Below are positions 34,102 to 46,539 of a stretch of 64,000 bases of DNA, one piece after another. The first letter of the stretch is position 1. Each line of letters opens with the position of its first letter. Source of the stretch: Erythrophleum ivorense (lineage: Eukaryota > Streptophyta > Magnoliopsida > Fabales > Fabaceae). The notes under the pieces are model-generated. The model saw nothing but the letters and a program-made list of their open reading frames with translations. It was not told the DNA's origin and ran no database searches. A program made the translations under genes and the position numbers. The DNA is taken from positions 22,195,802 to 22,259,801 of the forward strand of contig JAIUCV010000001.1 in NCBI GenBank assembly GCA_026724425.1, written 5' to 3'.

Positions 34102-37100
34102 CAAGCTACAAAATAATGACAAAACCAAATAAAAAAAATTCCAAAAAAAAGAGGAAGAACAAAAAAATAGAAACTTAGGGGAAAATGAAAAAATGATTAA
34201 AAATAATAAAGTATTTTTAGGCTATAGAAAACAATTGAAAGAAAAAAAAAACAAATAATTACAAAAGAAAATAAAAATTCAAAAAAAAAGGAAGAACAAA
34301 AAAATAGAAACTTAGGGGAGAAAGAAAAATGAATAAAAATAATAAAATACTTTTAGGTTATAGAAAAAAATTAAAAAAAACTATTATTAAAAGAAAAATT
34401 TTTGAAAAAAAAGTGAATTAAAAAATAATAATAATAATAATAAAATTTTGGAAGCTTTAAGAAAACAATCAAAAAAAAATATTAAAAGAAAAATTCAAAA
34501 AGAGGAGAGCCCAAAGTCTTTAAAAAAATATATTAAAAAAAACACACAAAAGGGTCAATCTAAAGCCCTAAGCCCAATCCCAGCACAGGCCCATCTGGTT
34601 GAACCCGCATCCCAATCCTTACTGAAGCCCAAAATCCCTTCGGACTAGGCCATTGGGCCAAAACCAAAACCCTACCCGGCTCCCCTTTTCAGACTACCCA
34701 AACAACATAACGCGACACGCACAAAGGCACAGAGGGCTGAAAACACGAAAATGGCAACGGCAATAACGGGTGATCAACCCGATGTCTCAGAGAAACGCAG
34801 GAGAGGAAAAAGCAAGGCAGCGTTTTAGAGGAACTAGGTAGAGAGTCAAGAGGGCGCACCTGAAGAGCTTACTTCCTCCTCCTATCCCCATCATCGTCAA
34901 AAGCCGAGGAGAGAAAAACGTGGAAATGGAAAGAGAAACGAGGGACGGGAATTGAGTCGAAGAGGGGAAGCATGAGAAGGGAAGGGGGATTAGAGAGAGA
35001 GAGGCTTTGAAAAGGGATTGGAGGCAGAACAAAAAGGAGAAAGGAGGAGATTCGGGTGCAGGGGAGAGGAAAAACGAAGAGGCGAGAGGAAAAAAAAGAA
35101 AGGGGATTTTTTTTTTCGAATTAGGGTTCGAGAGTGCAAATGGGGATTCGAGGAACCGAGAGTGTGAGGGGGAGATCAACATTCGGGGGGATCAAGATTC
35201 GGAGAAGAGAACTGCGATGTGAAGGAGCAGGAAAGGAAGAGAGGGAGAAATTAGAGAGAGGACAGAGAGAGAGGGGAAAAGGATAGAGGTCCAGGGAAGG
35301 AAAAAACCCGAGGGTGTATCAGTGAATCGGGGGGGAAAGGGAGGTTTCAGTTTCTGCTAGGTTGGAGGAACTGAGAAATCGAAGGATTTGAAGCAAGAAG
35401 AGGAAGGGTCAAACGGAGACGAGGAGAGGAAAGCATTCCGAATTTCAGCAACGTGACTAGCCAGGTATTCTCTTGATTTCAATTTGTTTCTAATGAATGG
35501 GCTGGTTGGTTTCGGATTGCTGAATAACACTGTATTGTCTGGTTTTGTCCCTGTAATCGATTAGTCATCTTATTAGATAGCTTCACCTTTGCAAATCCCA
35601 TTTCTATACTTCTTTTAATCAATGCCCGGTATACAGTCGACGAAATGCTCAAGAGAAATATGCAATGGACATATAAGTTCGACTGTTGTAGTTTGTTGTT
35701 AGTAAAGATTACTGTGTTGAATCTGATTCTTTACTTGAACATTTAATCTAAAATGGACGTCTAATTTGAATCGAGGTTTACATGAATATTTCTCTAATTC
35801 ATTATTTCACAGTCGATAAGATGAGGGTTTGGAGAATGTCTGTGCATGTGTTGGATTCAAACTATTTTTTTTCATGCTTCCGTTGAAACTGGATGATTAA
35901 ACTGTGTACAATCTGTCTCTAAACCTTTGAAGGATGGGTTTGGACAGAAGAATATAGAGAGCATGTGTTTTTATTTTTGTTACTTTGAGATGGTTGTTTG
36001 CTCGTGTTATACTCATACGTCGAGTAGTAAGGGTATACCCGGAACTTATGCATCCACGAGTTACCATAGGCTTGTGAAGATTTGTTGTATCCCGCCCTAC
36101 TTTATTTGATTCTTTGTTTTGACATTTTTTAGAATAGCTGTGTGAGATGCTTTATCTCCTCAGCCTGTAATAACCAAGTCATAGATCATGTGTAGCAATA
36201 AGCTTCCTTGTTATCTAATCAGTTTTAAAGTTATGCACTGATAAGCTTTGGGCTTCAATGGCCCACACTGAATCCTTTCTTGTTTTTTATTAAAGTCGTA
36301 AGAACACACCAAGTAGAATGCAAAAAAAAGAGGGCAACAAAAAGAATAAAAATGAAGACAAGAAAAGACAATAAAAAGCTAAAAAAAAACAACAACCCCA
36401 ATGACCAACGAACCAAAGAAAAAATGTAACAAAAAGGGGGGCATTTCAGAAACTTTGAAAGAAACAAGAAAAGAGGATCTTGATTCCTTAAGAACTTTTG
36501 TCAAAAAAGATTTTTTTAGTGATCCTTTACGGTGTGTCTTTATCCGAAAAATGAAAAAAGAGAGAGAAATATAAGGAGAAAGGGGAAACTAAATCCCTTA
36601 AGATTTATGGACTCAATTTAAATTTCTTCTGGTAAGAAAATAGGAATGCAAGTCAAAGAATATTAAAAAAAAGGGATAAAAACAAAAACAAACCACAAAG
36701 TGAAAAGACTTAAACAAAAAAAAAGGTCATTTTATTTTCATATCTTACCTTTTTTTGTTTTAATAATGATAAATTTTTGCACCTTAATTAATCAAGGATA
36801 CCAAAAAAACAAAAACAAAAAAGGGGTAAAAGGAAAATCGAAAAAAAAAATGAGAAGAGCAAAGAAATGAAATTAATTTTGATCTTAGCAAATTAAAACA
36901 CATTGGCCAATTTCAAACTTGTTTTATTTGCTAAAGGTGAAAGTAGTTCTTATTTTCTTTCTCTTTGCTAAAAAAAAAAAAAGAAAACCCAAAAAACAAA
37001 AAAAAAAAAAAGCAAAACAAAACAAGAAAGAAAAAAAAACAAAAAAGAAATGAAAAGAAAAATGAAATAGTTAGTGAAAAATCAATTTTTATCAACTTAT

Positions 37101-38380
37101 GAACCATTTTATTTATCTTGATAAAAAAATGAAAAAAACTACTCTTTGGTTAAAAAAAAGGAAAAAAATTAGAAGTAAGAAATGAAAAAATAAGGAAAAA
37201 AATCCAAAAAAAAGAATAAGAAAGAGAAGAATGAAATAAAAATAAAATAAGAAGACAAAAATCAATTAAATAAGTGAGAAATTGAAAAATCAAGAATCGA
37301 AAATGATAATGCAAAAGTTCAATGCGAAACAAGATAAAAACAAAAAAAAAGATAAATAAAAATAAAAACAAACAAAAAATAAAAAAGACAAACAAACAAA
37401 GACACATAAAACAAAAGTCTAAAAAAAAGTAATCAAATGTTCAAAAAAAAGGGATTAAAAAAGAAGAAGGGGAAAAAGGATAATAAGAAAATTGGAAGTA
37501 CAATAAAAACTGAAAAGGACAAAAATTTAAAAAAAAATCAAAAAACATATAATAAAATCAAAGGATCAAAATGGAAGAAAGAGTTAAGAGGTGGGAGTAA
37601 TTTAGGCTTTACAAATTGAAACACACAAACCAATTTCAAAATCGTTTTGATTGTAAGGGTCTAAATGATTCTTGTTTTCTTTTCCCTTCAACCAAAAACA
37701 TAAAAATAAACAAAAACAAAAACAAAAATTAAAGACAAAAAAAATAAAGGAAAGAGATAAAAATAAAAACAAAATTAAACAAAACAAGAAAAAAAAAACA
37801 AAACAAGATCAATCAAATATTAAAAATCAAACAAAACAAAACAAAACAAAACATCAACCAAAACCAATCTCTGCTCGAACTACGTGGACTTTCATCCCTC
37901 TCGAAGGGTATGTAGGCTCTAGGCTCTCATTCTAGGCCAAGTCCGTCCTTGTAAATAAAATTTTCTTTTTAATTTGCATTTTCTTAATTTCTTCTCTTTT
38001 ATTTTGATTTTCTAATTTTGTTTCTTTAATTTCTTTCTTCCTTTTATTTTTAATTTCATTTCTTTTATTTCTATTTCATATTTTGCATGTAATTTGTTAA
38101 GGAGAATCAAAATAAATTAAAGGCCGTATTGATTTTGCATAAATAACTTAGGGTAACTGTTCTTAGCAACGGGTGTTGTGGGGTGCCTAACACCTTCCCC
38201 ACTCACAATCGACTCCCGAATCTATTTTTTGGTTCGTAGACTACTTTTCTTATTTTTCAAACTAAAAATATTTTTTTCCAAAATTTTGCCTTTTCAAAAA
38301 TAAAAATTTGGTGGCGACTCTACTCACTTTTAATTTTGATTTCAATTTGGCACCACGCGGTCGCATTTTCGGGTGTGACA
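34080..38380 (+). repeat. 3' LTR of element D (~4.3 kb)
   Basis: The proposed start is TGAACACCGTATTTTG at 34080 after a purine-rich tract; the end is TTTTCGGGTGTGACA at 38380, where family 1 host sequence resumes. The LTR is very A-rich at 34110-34560 and 36640-37860. It contains a leader-like zone with AGCCCAATC, AAAACCCTACCCGG and a GAGA-rich stretch (34560-35460), and GTGGCGACTCTACTCAC near the end, a phrase common in Tat LTR ends. The start is less certain than the end because no 5' LTR is left for comparison. Confidence 0.6.
36640..37860 (+). repeat. A-rich low-complexity zone with degenerate modules in the D LTR
   Basis: About 1.2 kb is dominated by AAAAC/AAAG-type tracts, including CAAAACAAAACAAAACAAAA at about 37827-37851. 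Three non-A-rich islands (about 36888-36970, 37074-37160 and 37603-37690) each have a C-rich AATTTCAAA/ATCAA start, a TTTTATTTG-like centre and a TTCTTTTC-type end, suggesting repeats of one module. Lysine-rich open frames here are composition effects. Confidence 0.5.
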
Positions 38381-40188
38381 TAGGTCATATACAACTAAGA
38401 ATTTCATCAATTGCTATCCATAAGGCTTTAAAGTAACAATTTCAAGACACTTTGATGTCATGCTCTCATCTTCAAGGTGGTTGGCTTCCATTACCTTACT
38501 CTCTTAGTCCACCTAGCATGTTAAAACATTAGAAAGGAGGGAATGAGATTCAAAGAATCCAATAGCTCATCTCCCATTCAATCATACATAAAGCATGCAA
38601 AACAAGTCTCACAAATGCATGCATGGCATATGGACATGTGCAATCATTCAAGAAGTATTCTTAGCATTTGAAAAAGTCATACATAGCATATATAGGCTTT
38701 CCAAGCAAGTAGATTGACCCCACCCATTTACTTGTGGATTTTGGATTGCTTCACCTATTCTTTAAGATCTTTTTAGACTCAACCATGCTCTTGGGAGTCA
38801 ACCTCACTTTTAAGGGACTCTTTACTTTGTCTCAACTAATCTTAAGAGTTCTTGGCCTCACCACACTCAAGTAAATCCAAGCACATATCATAAACATCAT
38901 ATGAAAGCATATTATAACATCATGGAACCATTGAATCAAAGTCATGCTAGAGAACTTTTCATGGCTTAAAAATACACATACACACATTCAAAGACAAGTA
39001 AAGGAAGCAATCATGCATGAGAGAAGGTAAAGAGAGCTACCTTAGATGCAAACACACACTTTTCTCCTTAAATCAAGGCTCCCTTTCTCGGCCTCGTACA
39101 CACAATGGTGTGAGAATGATTTCTCTTGGCCTAAACACAATTTATGGAAGCTAATTAGGTTCATGCAATTAATTTAGAGGCCACACAAATTGCTTAAACT
39201 CTAGCTTGACTCATTGACCCCTCTATGTTTCCAAGAAAGTACCTAATGAAGCAATACTCATCAAATAAATTCTAGGCTCCATTATTTCCTTTCAAATATG
39301 ATTTTTGACTCCTTTTAAGCCTCTTGGAGTCATCACATAATTAAAACAAAAAGCCTAACTACATGTTGCTTCTTTAGGTTAGATTATGGAAAATAAAGCA
39401 CTATCTCACTTTCTATAGTTTCTAAATTTTTTCCAAGGCTTCTTCTCATATTCATTCATCATATATGACTTAAAAATGGGTTTAGAAAAATTTAAAACTC
39501 TCCTTATCTATATAAATCCCTTCAGGCCAAGGCTATGGAGTATAATGGCCTTCATGGACTTTGCTGTGTTTTCTTGATAGAGGAAGCACATGGGGGAGAC
39601 TTCTAGGGATCTTAGAAGCTCATTTAAACTCTCATTTAGACATAAGAATCAAGGTATCAATTCATATTTTGCAAGGAACATATGAAACCCTAGACTTTGT
39701 ATCTTGAATTTCCATAATTATTTGTTAATTTTCTTTGCATATTCTTAATCTTCACACCCTTTTTCCTAAGAATCACCCTTGGTTCGACCTAAAAATCAAA
39801 TCCTCTTAGGTCTTCTCAAGTGGGTGAAATGGTGGAGAAGGGGAGTAAGGGGGTAGCAACCATGGAAGAAGAAATTACCTTATTTTCTTGCTTTTTCTCA
39901 CTTGGATCTTGTGTTCTTTGAGCTCCTCTCTTCAAATTCAAATTATTTCCTCGATTTCTCACTTAAAACAGATTTATAAACTTCATTTTAATCAAAGGAA
40001 ACAAAAGAGAATGGAGGAGAGAAGGTTTGGATGGAAAAAAGTATGAGAAACTACCAAAATTATATACCTTTTTGCTTAAATTTCTCCTCCTCTTCTTCTT
40101 CCTCTTGTGCGCCTCATCCTAGGGCTTCTTTTTCTGGTTTGGGGCAGAAACATATGAGGCTACATGAGGGTGAGAGTAGGGCGCCGCT

Positions 40189-40198
40189 TATATATATA
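40189..40198 (-). promoter_or_regulatory. TATA box of El5 LTR
   Basis: The palindromic TATATATATA tract occupies the position matching the El2 TATA box. On the minus strand a leader follows that has AAGGTA at about 40062 and 39876. Confidence 0.5.
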
Positions 40199-41840
40199 AG
40201 GGAGGAAAAAGAATTTTTCAAAAATTTTCGTTTTTCCCTTCGTTCTTGGCATTTTGTTTTTAATTCGTTTTAGCTTCTTTTTTAGAACCGTCTTTTCCAT
40301 TATGAAATTTAGGTTCTAATTTAGTAAAATTCCTTTGGAATCACTCAAATCGGAACTGCTTAGCTTTGTAGATTCAATAAGTAAGAAAAATTCTAGGGCA
40401 AGAAGTTTGAAAACAATTCATTCCTACCATTTCCAGTGACCCTTTGCAATTACTGAATGAGGCTTCAGTGCCACTCTCTAAAACCTTCTTGAACAAATCC
40501 GTCAAAATTCAGGTACACTAACGTTAGAAAACGTCTACCAGAGGGGCTTTAGCTGTCCCAAACCTTTCTATAATTTTCAAGGTCTTTGAGAACCCTAGGG
40601 AATTTAAAACTTTCATTTAAAAATCTCTCTTGTATGAATTCCAGATTTTGCTCAAAATTACAAAAATGTCATTACATTTCGTAAGTTTTCTGTCAAATTT
40701 TGTTTATTTATTCTAGCTCCATTTTTCTTTCTGTCTAAGCCTAAGATTCTCATTTTTAGGAGTCTAGAATGCTTCCCAAATTTTTTAGGACCTTAACTAA
40801 GTTATTTTTGAGGACTTCCTTTTGTATCCGGTGAGTTTTATTCATTTACAAAGAAACTGTATGTTACGTTTCTCTCATTTTTAGAAAATTGGATATTACA
40901 GAGGGGATGAGAATGAATATGTAGAAATTATCATGCAAGCATATTAGAAATGATATTATGTTGATATGTGCATTATCATACCTCCCTTTGAAATTTTACT
41001 AATTGTACCCATAGCCTTTAGATTGATCTACCTATTTTAAAATATAGTATTCCTTGTTGTATATATTTTAACTTATTTAAATTGATCGTTTAAATAATTA
41101 ATTAATCATTTATCTATTTATTCATTTACTTACTTACTTGTTTCCACTTAGCACTAAATCTTTCATTTAGTTACTTCAATAAAACTATATTAACTTAATT
41201 ATTACAAGCAAACCACATGTAATCCATTTTTGTTACATGCTATTTAAATCTTATAATAAGATGGGAATCTATGATGGAACCTTGTGGCTATTAGTGGAAA
41301 TAACGGTCTAAGTGCGTCTAGATAAGTGAGGAGAGACCTAGGCAGAAAAAGAGTTACCTATTAGGTGTAGCCCTACTGAGAAACTACCCATTAGGCTTGG
41401 GTAAGGAACTACCAATAAGATGTAACTACTCCTAGGGATACGTATCATGATATACTAGAGGCAGGTGGAAGAGGAGCTGCGTATTGGATGTAGCCATTTG
41501 TGATAAGGTAAAAAGTTACCAATGAAGTGTAGCTACCACCAATGAAAGTGGAATTAGTTCTCTCATATGATTACCATGTTAAAAGACTTAACATTTTGAA
41601 GATTACTTTATGTGTATGCTTTTGATGATGAATAAACTTAGTTATTTATTTATTTTAATTGACTTCTGCATTTACTTTAGTTTTTTACCTTGCTTAAAAC
41701 TAATTATCATCATTATAAGAAATACTTTTTAAAAAAAATTGGCTCAATTAATTAGCTATCTTCCCTAATTAAACTTTATTTAATTTAATATTCATTTTAA
41801 TAAAAAAATTTGGGAAATTATTGTATTTTTCTTGTATTAA

Positions 41841-41930
41841 TGATAACAACAACAATAACAACAATGGTATTAATGACACTAGTAACAATAATAATTATAA
41901 TAGTAGTAATAATAATATGATAATAATAAT
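41841..41930 (+). repeat. AAC/AAT-rich trinucleotide microsatellite in the LTR of C
   Basis: Imperfect runs of AAC, AAT and TAG trinucleotides cover about 90 bp. Confidence 0.7.
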
Positions 41931-42420
41931 GATCTAAGTAGAACTCATCCCCACTTGTCTATTTTCAATTATTATAACTTGTTAATTTGCTCACTAAGTT
42001 TTTAACTCATTCCTTAATTTTTAATATTTTAGATAGTGGTATTGGATATGATGTACTTCCCTTATCTTAGATAAAGAGGCGTTAGAATAGTGAGCCCTGC
42101 ATTTGAGCCGTGAGGGCATAGCTATTTTGGTTGTTATATAAATTCAAATTCTTGTTGTAAAGTATTCTAGTTATAGCTCCACTTGACACAAGCATAACTC
42201 CCTTCTCTCCTTTTAGTCATTTTAGTAGTTAGTAGTTGAGAGTAGAGCTCTCTCTTGATGTTTTTACTAGACTTTGGCTGTCAATGGAAATTTTGGAATG
42301 TCCAAATTTTAGAAGATACTTTGACGAAATTTTTACAAAAAGCTAAGAATATATATAGATATATAAATATAATGCAATTAATTTGGATGTAATAATGTCA
42401 TATGTTGAGTTACTAAAAGA

Positions 42421-42442
42421 CTCTCTCTCTCTCTCTCTCTCT
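42421..42442 (+). repeat. (CT)11 microsatellite near the end of the LTR of C
   Basis: An uninterrupted CT dinucleotide run sits about 60 bp before the LTR end. Confidence 0.9.
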
Positions 42443-42501
42443 AGTTGCGGCTCGTCTTGGTTTCTCCATGCTAGCCACTTCCTCAATCTTAAGGTGTGAC
42501 A

Positions 42502-44551
42502 GGAACAAGAAAAGCTGTGAGATAGGTATTATTTTGACTTGAAGTTAAAAAAAAAAAGCATAATGAGGGTTTATCCTTTAAGTTATTAAAAAGTCATAAA
42601 TTTTAATAATTCAACCTTGAAGAGATAAAAGACTTCTTATGGTGACTCACACATATATCATTGAAACCATTAAAATCTTGTAGTGTGTACATTTTAAATT
42701 GCATTAAATTAAATCCATTTCATAAATTACAAAACTACAAGACATGTATAACTCATTCCATCTTGGAATGAGTTAGTAATATGTAAAAGCAATGGGTGAA
42801 AAGAAAAATAATGGAATAATAAGGAAAGAGTTATGGCCATTACCAAAGCTAATCATTTCCTTGTATGGTGTTTGAATAGCAATATGTCTAGTGTATTGTG
42901 GATTTTAACAAATATCTATACATAATAGCTTGAAATATGCGTTATTTATGTGCGATAGAATGATCACAATTCAACATCTAAGACCAAGAAATAATTTGTT
43001 AGATGTGCTTTCAAAGGGACAAAATAAATTATGAGAGAAATTTGGAAGGAATGGGATTGAAACCCATAACATGGAGTCATTAGTAATGAAAATCCAACAT
43101 CTTCTTAGACTAAATCTAATCGATAGATTTAATGAGGTAACAAGAAGTTATGGATAAGTGGCTGGGAAACACTAGGGAATTGTTAATTAATTTAAACATA
43201 GTGTACCAAAGGTTTAGAGGGTGTGTTATACTTTTAATAAAGTTAAGGTAAACCTACAAGGTTTTAAGAAACCTTCACCCACATGAACAACAAAGAGTGG
43301 AGCCACTCTTCACATAAATTAAAATTAAATTTTTGGAAGTGCACATGAAATCTAAAGGATAGCACATGACTAAATACATGCTAGATTTTTATAAGTCTTG
43401 TTAAATTCATTTAGAGTTATGTATGTGATAGTTATAATTTTAATTTAAAAATTATGGTTTAAAGAAAAATCCTACTAAGAATTTGTTAAAATGTTGTATT
43501 ATTTATACTAATTGAAAGTCCAAATCAAGAGATACATTTCTTACGCATGATTCTAGAAGAAGAGAAATTATTTAGGTTTTCAAACTTAATGGGGAATTGT
43601 TAAAGATAATTTAGAAAAATGTAGCTATGAAAAACTAGCAACGTTTTTGGCTGCTTTAAATGTAGTTGGCTAATTGCCATCGTTGCAACTATGGATACTC
43701 AACTAGCCATGGTTATTATCTAATTATAGGAATAAATGCTACTAATTGATAGTGGCATTTGCCATGCATTTTCTTGTGGTTATTTAGTTGCTAGGATTTG
43801 TTCTAAAATTAGTTGACATGTAGAGGCAATTGGATCATCTCTAGTAAACACTAATCAACTAGTCTTTGCAGAGCAAAGAGGATCATCTTTAGCAAATACT
43901 AGTAGATAGGGCACTGAGTCTAGTTGATTAGGAACCAACTCCTAGTCGACTAGTCCAATACAAAAGGAAATCATTGAGCATTCTTGTACATGCCAATTGA
44001 TTGATCCAACAAGGCAGTCAACTAGTTGGCAAATAAATTTAGAAAAATTCAAAAGTTTAGATAGTTGTGATGCTTTTTAGGTTAAGTAGTCATGGGTTTC
44101 ATTGTTTAATAGTCAAACGACTGTTAGAATGAGTAGAAAACCTAAATATACACTCAACCAATAACATGATTGGAAATTGAATTTCAATATTCAAACCAAA
44201 TCTAGTGAAAAGACATGCTGGTAATATCATAAATAATTCGATTATGAGCATACAAATATATGAAAATTATCTCTATATCTCGTACTCTTTGAAAAGCTTC
44301 ACAAGCATTTTTAAAGAGAAAATTTCCATTATTACTGAATGAAACTATCTAGGGTGCTTTAGATAACTATTAGAAGAAAATTTCTCTGACCTCTATAGCA
44401 ACTAGTAGGGGCAAATATTGTTTTAAAAACAATATGTTTACCACACATTTTAAAGCCTTCTATTGTGATTGTCTTATTCCACCGTTGCATAATTTCCTAA
44501 CAAATCTTTTTTGATTTATGACTCCATTGCAACCCCATATATATTTCCTAA
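42502..44551. other. Intergenic DNA, no gene seen
   Basis: AT-rich sequence begins right after the LTR of C. No frame, tRNA or known repeat could be recognised. Scattered short palindromic words such as CAACTAG/CTAGTTG occur at 43800-44050 but form no clear structure. Confidence 0.5.
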
Positions 44552-46539
44552 CAGTATACTATGAGTATTTCAAATTTTATATTGTCACTTATATTTATTT
44601 ATTAATTTTTATTGCAGTTTTACATAAAATACAATTATTGTTACCATATTTTCATAAGTATACCAGAGCAAAATAATAATATAAATTATATAAATTTTAA
44701 ATATCTCTTCCACTCTTGTCAAAAAAATGTTGTTCTTGATTAATTTTTCTTTCATTTCTTTATGTCAAATAACTATAACTCATGGATGATAAAATTTTCC
44801 CTAGATTGCGTAGCAGTGAAAAATAAAAGTTCTTTCTAATATACAAGTTCTTTCTTTATTCAAAGCATATAAAATGTGAGGCGTAACATATATATTTACA
44901 GTAATTTTGGAAAACTATACTAAGAAATACCTTATGAATTAATTCTATCCATTTCTGAAAACCCTATATTGAGACCAAAACTAATATGTGATTTATAGGG
45001 AAGAAGCTATAGGTTAACCAACAGAGTCAATAGCCAACGCGGGACTATGTTGACATGTTTCAAATTTAAGAGATTAATTTTAAAATATAAATAAAGTTAT
45101 TGGTTCAAAATATTAATTTAAACAAAATTTAACACCGGCTTTTATTTTAGAAGTTAATTGACTTGGAATTCTTGCTTTTAACTATTTTAATCAAAACTTA
45201 AAACTAATAATTGTGGACACGGAAAATATGAATTTGGTTTGATTAAATCACCTTAGTGGAGGAAAAAACTTGCATGATAGTAAATATAATCTTATAAATA
45301 TAAAAAAAGTGAAGTTGGGATTTGATTGTGTCGGTAGAAATGGCCGACACGGAAGAGAAATACTTGGGTGCGTGCAATACAAATTTAAGGTTTCATTATA
45401 TAAGATGCAAACAATTAGTTAAATTCTGTAACGAAGAATTTTTCCCATCAATTTTAGGTAGAGGTTCTCATCATGTTGTTGAAAATTTGCCTCACGTAAT
45501 TTCTCCATAGTAACCTTAATTTCTGCTACACTTTCAATGTAATTTCAATTGACTTTGGCTATTACAAAATTAAAATAACTGGATCGATTTTTACATTTTG
45601 AATTCTAAGATATATTCTAAGTATTACAGATTTTATCATGCCACTTACATTTATTTGTTTGTTTTTATTGCAGTTTCGCACAAAAACCTAATTTGTTAAT
45701 TGTTAGCATATTTTCATTAGTATACTGCAGCAAGATGATAATATAAAGTACAAAAAATTTAAATATCTCTTCCACTCTTATCGAAAAAAATTGTTTGTTC
45801 TTGTTTAATTTTTGTTTTTTATTCTTTATATCAAATAATTATAATTATATATGATAAAATTTTTCCCAAATTGCTTAGCATTCAAAATTAAAGTTCTATC
45901 AAATATACAAAGTCTTTCTTTACACAAAGCATATAAAATGTGTGGCTTAGCATTGTCATTTTATATATTTATAGTAATTTTGGAAAACTATTACTAACAA
46001 ATACCTTGTGAATCATTTCTATCAAATTTTTAAAAACTTCGTATTGAGATCTCAACCAATTTAGGATAATATGGAGAAGAAATAACAAAGTGAATAGTCA
46101 CTGGAAACATTATCTCAAAACAATTAAAGCTATTTTAACAAAGACTAGGTTGAGGGATTTAACAATTTGAGACATTTATGAGATGAAATGAAAATAATAA
46201 ATTATTTTCACATGTTTCATATTTAAAAAACTAATTTGAACGTATAAATAAAGTTATTGGGCCAAAATAATATTTTAAATAAAACATAACACCACCTTTT
46301 ATTTTAAAAGTTAATGAACATGGAATTTTTGCTTTGAACTTATTTTAATCAATGCTTACAACTAATAATTGTGGTGATGGCAGACGGGAATTTTGTTTGA
46401 TCACCTTAGTGGAGGAAAAAAGATTGCATGATAGTAAATATAATCTTATAAATATAAGGGGAAAAAAAGTCAAGGTGTGATTTGATTGCGTCGGTAGATA
46501 TGGCCGACATAAAAAACAAATACTTGGGTGCATGCGATT
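44552..46539. repeat. Tandem duplication, two diverged copies, period about 1.06 kb
   Basis: Copy 1 (44552-45379) and copy 2 (45608-46539) run in parallel. Shared landmarks are TTTTTATTGCAGTTT, TTTAAATATCTCTTCCACTC, GTAATTTTGGAAAACTAT, TTAGTGGAGGAAAAAA, TTGCATGATAGTAAATATAATC, TTGTGTCGGTAGA/TTGCGTCGGTAGA and ATGGCCGACA. Copy 2 is about 100 bp longer internally. The segment between the copies (about 45460-45520) recurs in diverged form near 48313-48375. No coding potential is convincing; a 62-codon frame at 45322 is not kept open in copy 2. The origin is unknown. Confidence 0.75.

Larger units (their letters stand above)
25985..38380 (+). mobile_element. Element D: Ty3/gypsy of Tat/Ogre type, 5'-truncated
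   Basis: D contains gag C-terminus, aspartic protease with G-patch-like tail, a C/T-rich intron candidate, RT, RNase H, an additional RNase H, integrase, a long 3' UTR with tandem repeats, and one 3' LTR ending CGGGTGTGACA at 38380. The host El5 resumes at 38381. The doubled RNase H and the RT wording (YIDDMVAKS, FHDMMHKE) point to the plant Tat lineage. The 5' LTR, primer site and most of gag are missing; only a 103-bp LTR-like piece (25992-26094) remains. About sixteen stops and two frameshifts break the polyprotein, so it is not autonomous. Confidence 0.85.
25905..40900 (-). mobile_element. El5: family 1 LTR, reverse, carrying element D
   Basis: On the plus strand the left end reads TGTAACACCATAATTTCC and the right end TTGGATATTACA, with perfect target duplications GAGGG at 25900-25904 and 40901-40905. 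The left piece keeps only about 80 bp (25905-25984) before element D. The right piece (38381-40900) matches El2 from about its position 7100 to the end, including the leader and TATA zone. Compared with El2, about 1.1 kb between the two pieces is missing, so a deletion accompanied or followed the insertion of D. Confidence 0.82.
23693..42501 (+). mobile_element. Chromovirus C 3' end (Tekay-like), oldest host layer in the window
   Basis: The remaining part of C runs from mid-integrase (23693) through the chromodomain (to 24515) and polypurine tract (24571-24585) to a 3' LTR (24586-42501), itself opened by El5. The left part is separated by LTR B and lies off the window. The LTR ends AAGGTGTGACA at 42501. 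A presumed target duplication GGAAC follows (42502-42506), with its partner outside the window. To the right the DNA changes character, so 42501 is the edge of the retroelement block. Confidence 0.78.
24586..42501 (+). repeat. 3' LTR of chromovirus C, interrupted by El5
   Basis: The two LTR pieces are 24586-25904 and 40906-42501, together about 2.9 kb, starting TGTAATAACC and ending GGTGTGACA. The first piece has a C/T-rich leader (24850-25000) and the second has an AAC/AAT-rich microsatellite (41841-41930) and a CT repeat (42421-42442). The open frame at 24889-25227 falls in the C/T-rich leader and is not considered a gene. Confidence 0.75.

Noticed and set aside
37150..37935. Lysine-rich and phenylalanine-rich frames on both strands
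   Set aside because: They come from A-rich low-complexity LTR sequence.
45322..45510. 62-codon frame containing MADTEEKYLGACN
   Set aside because: The equivalent in the second duplication copy is disrupted, and no family is recognised.
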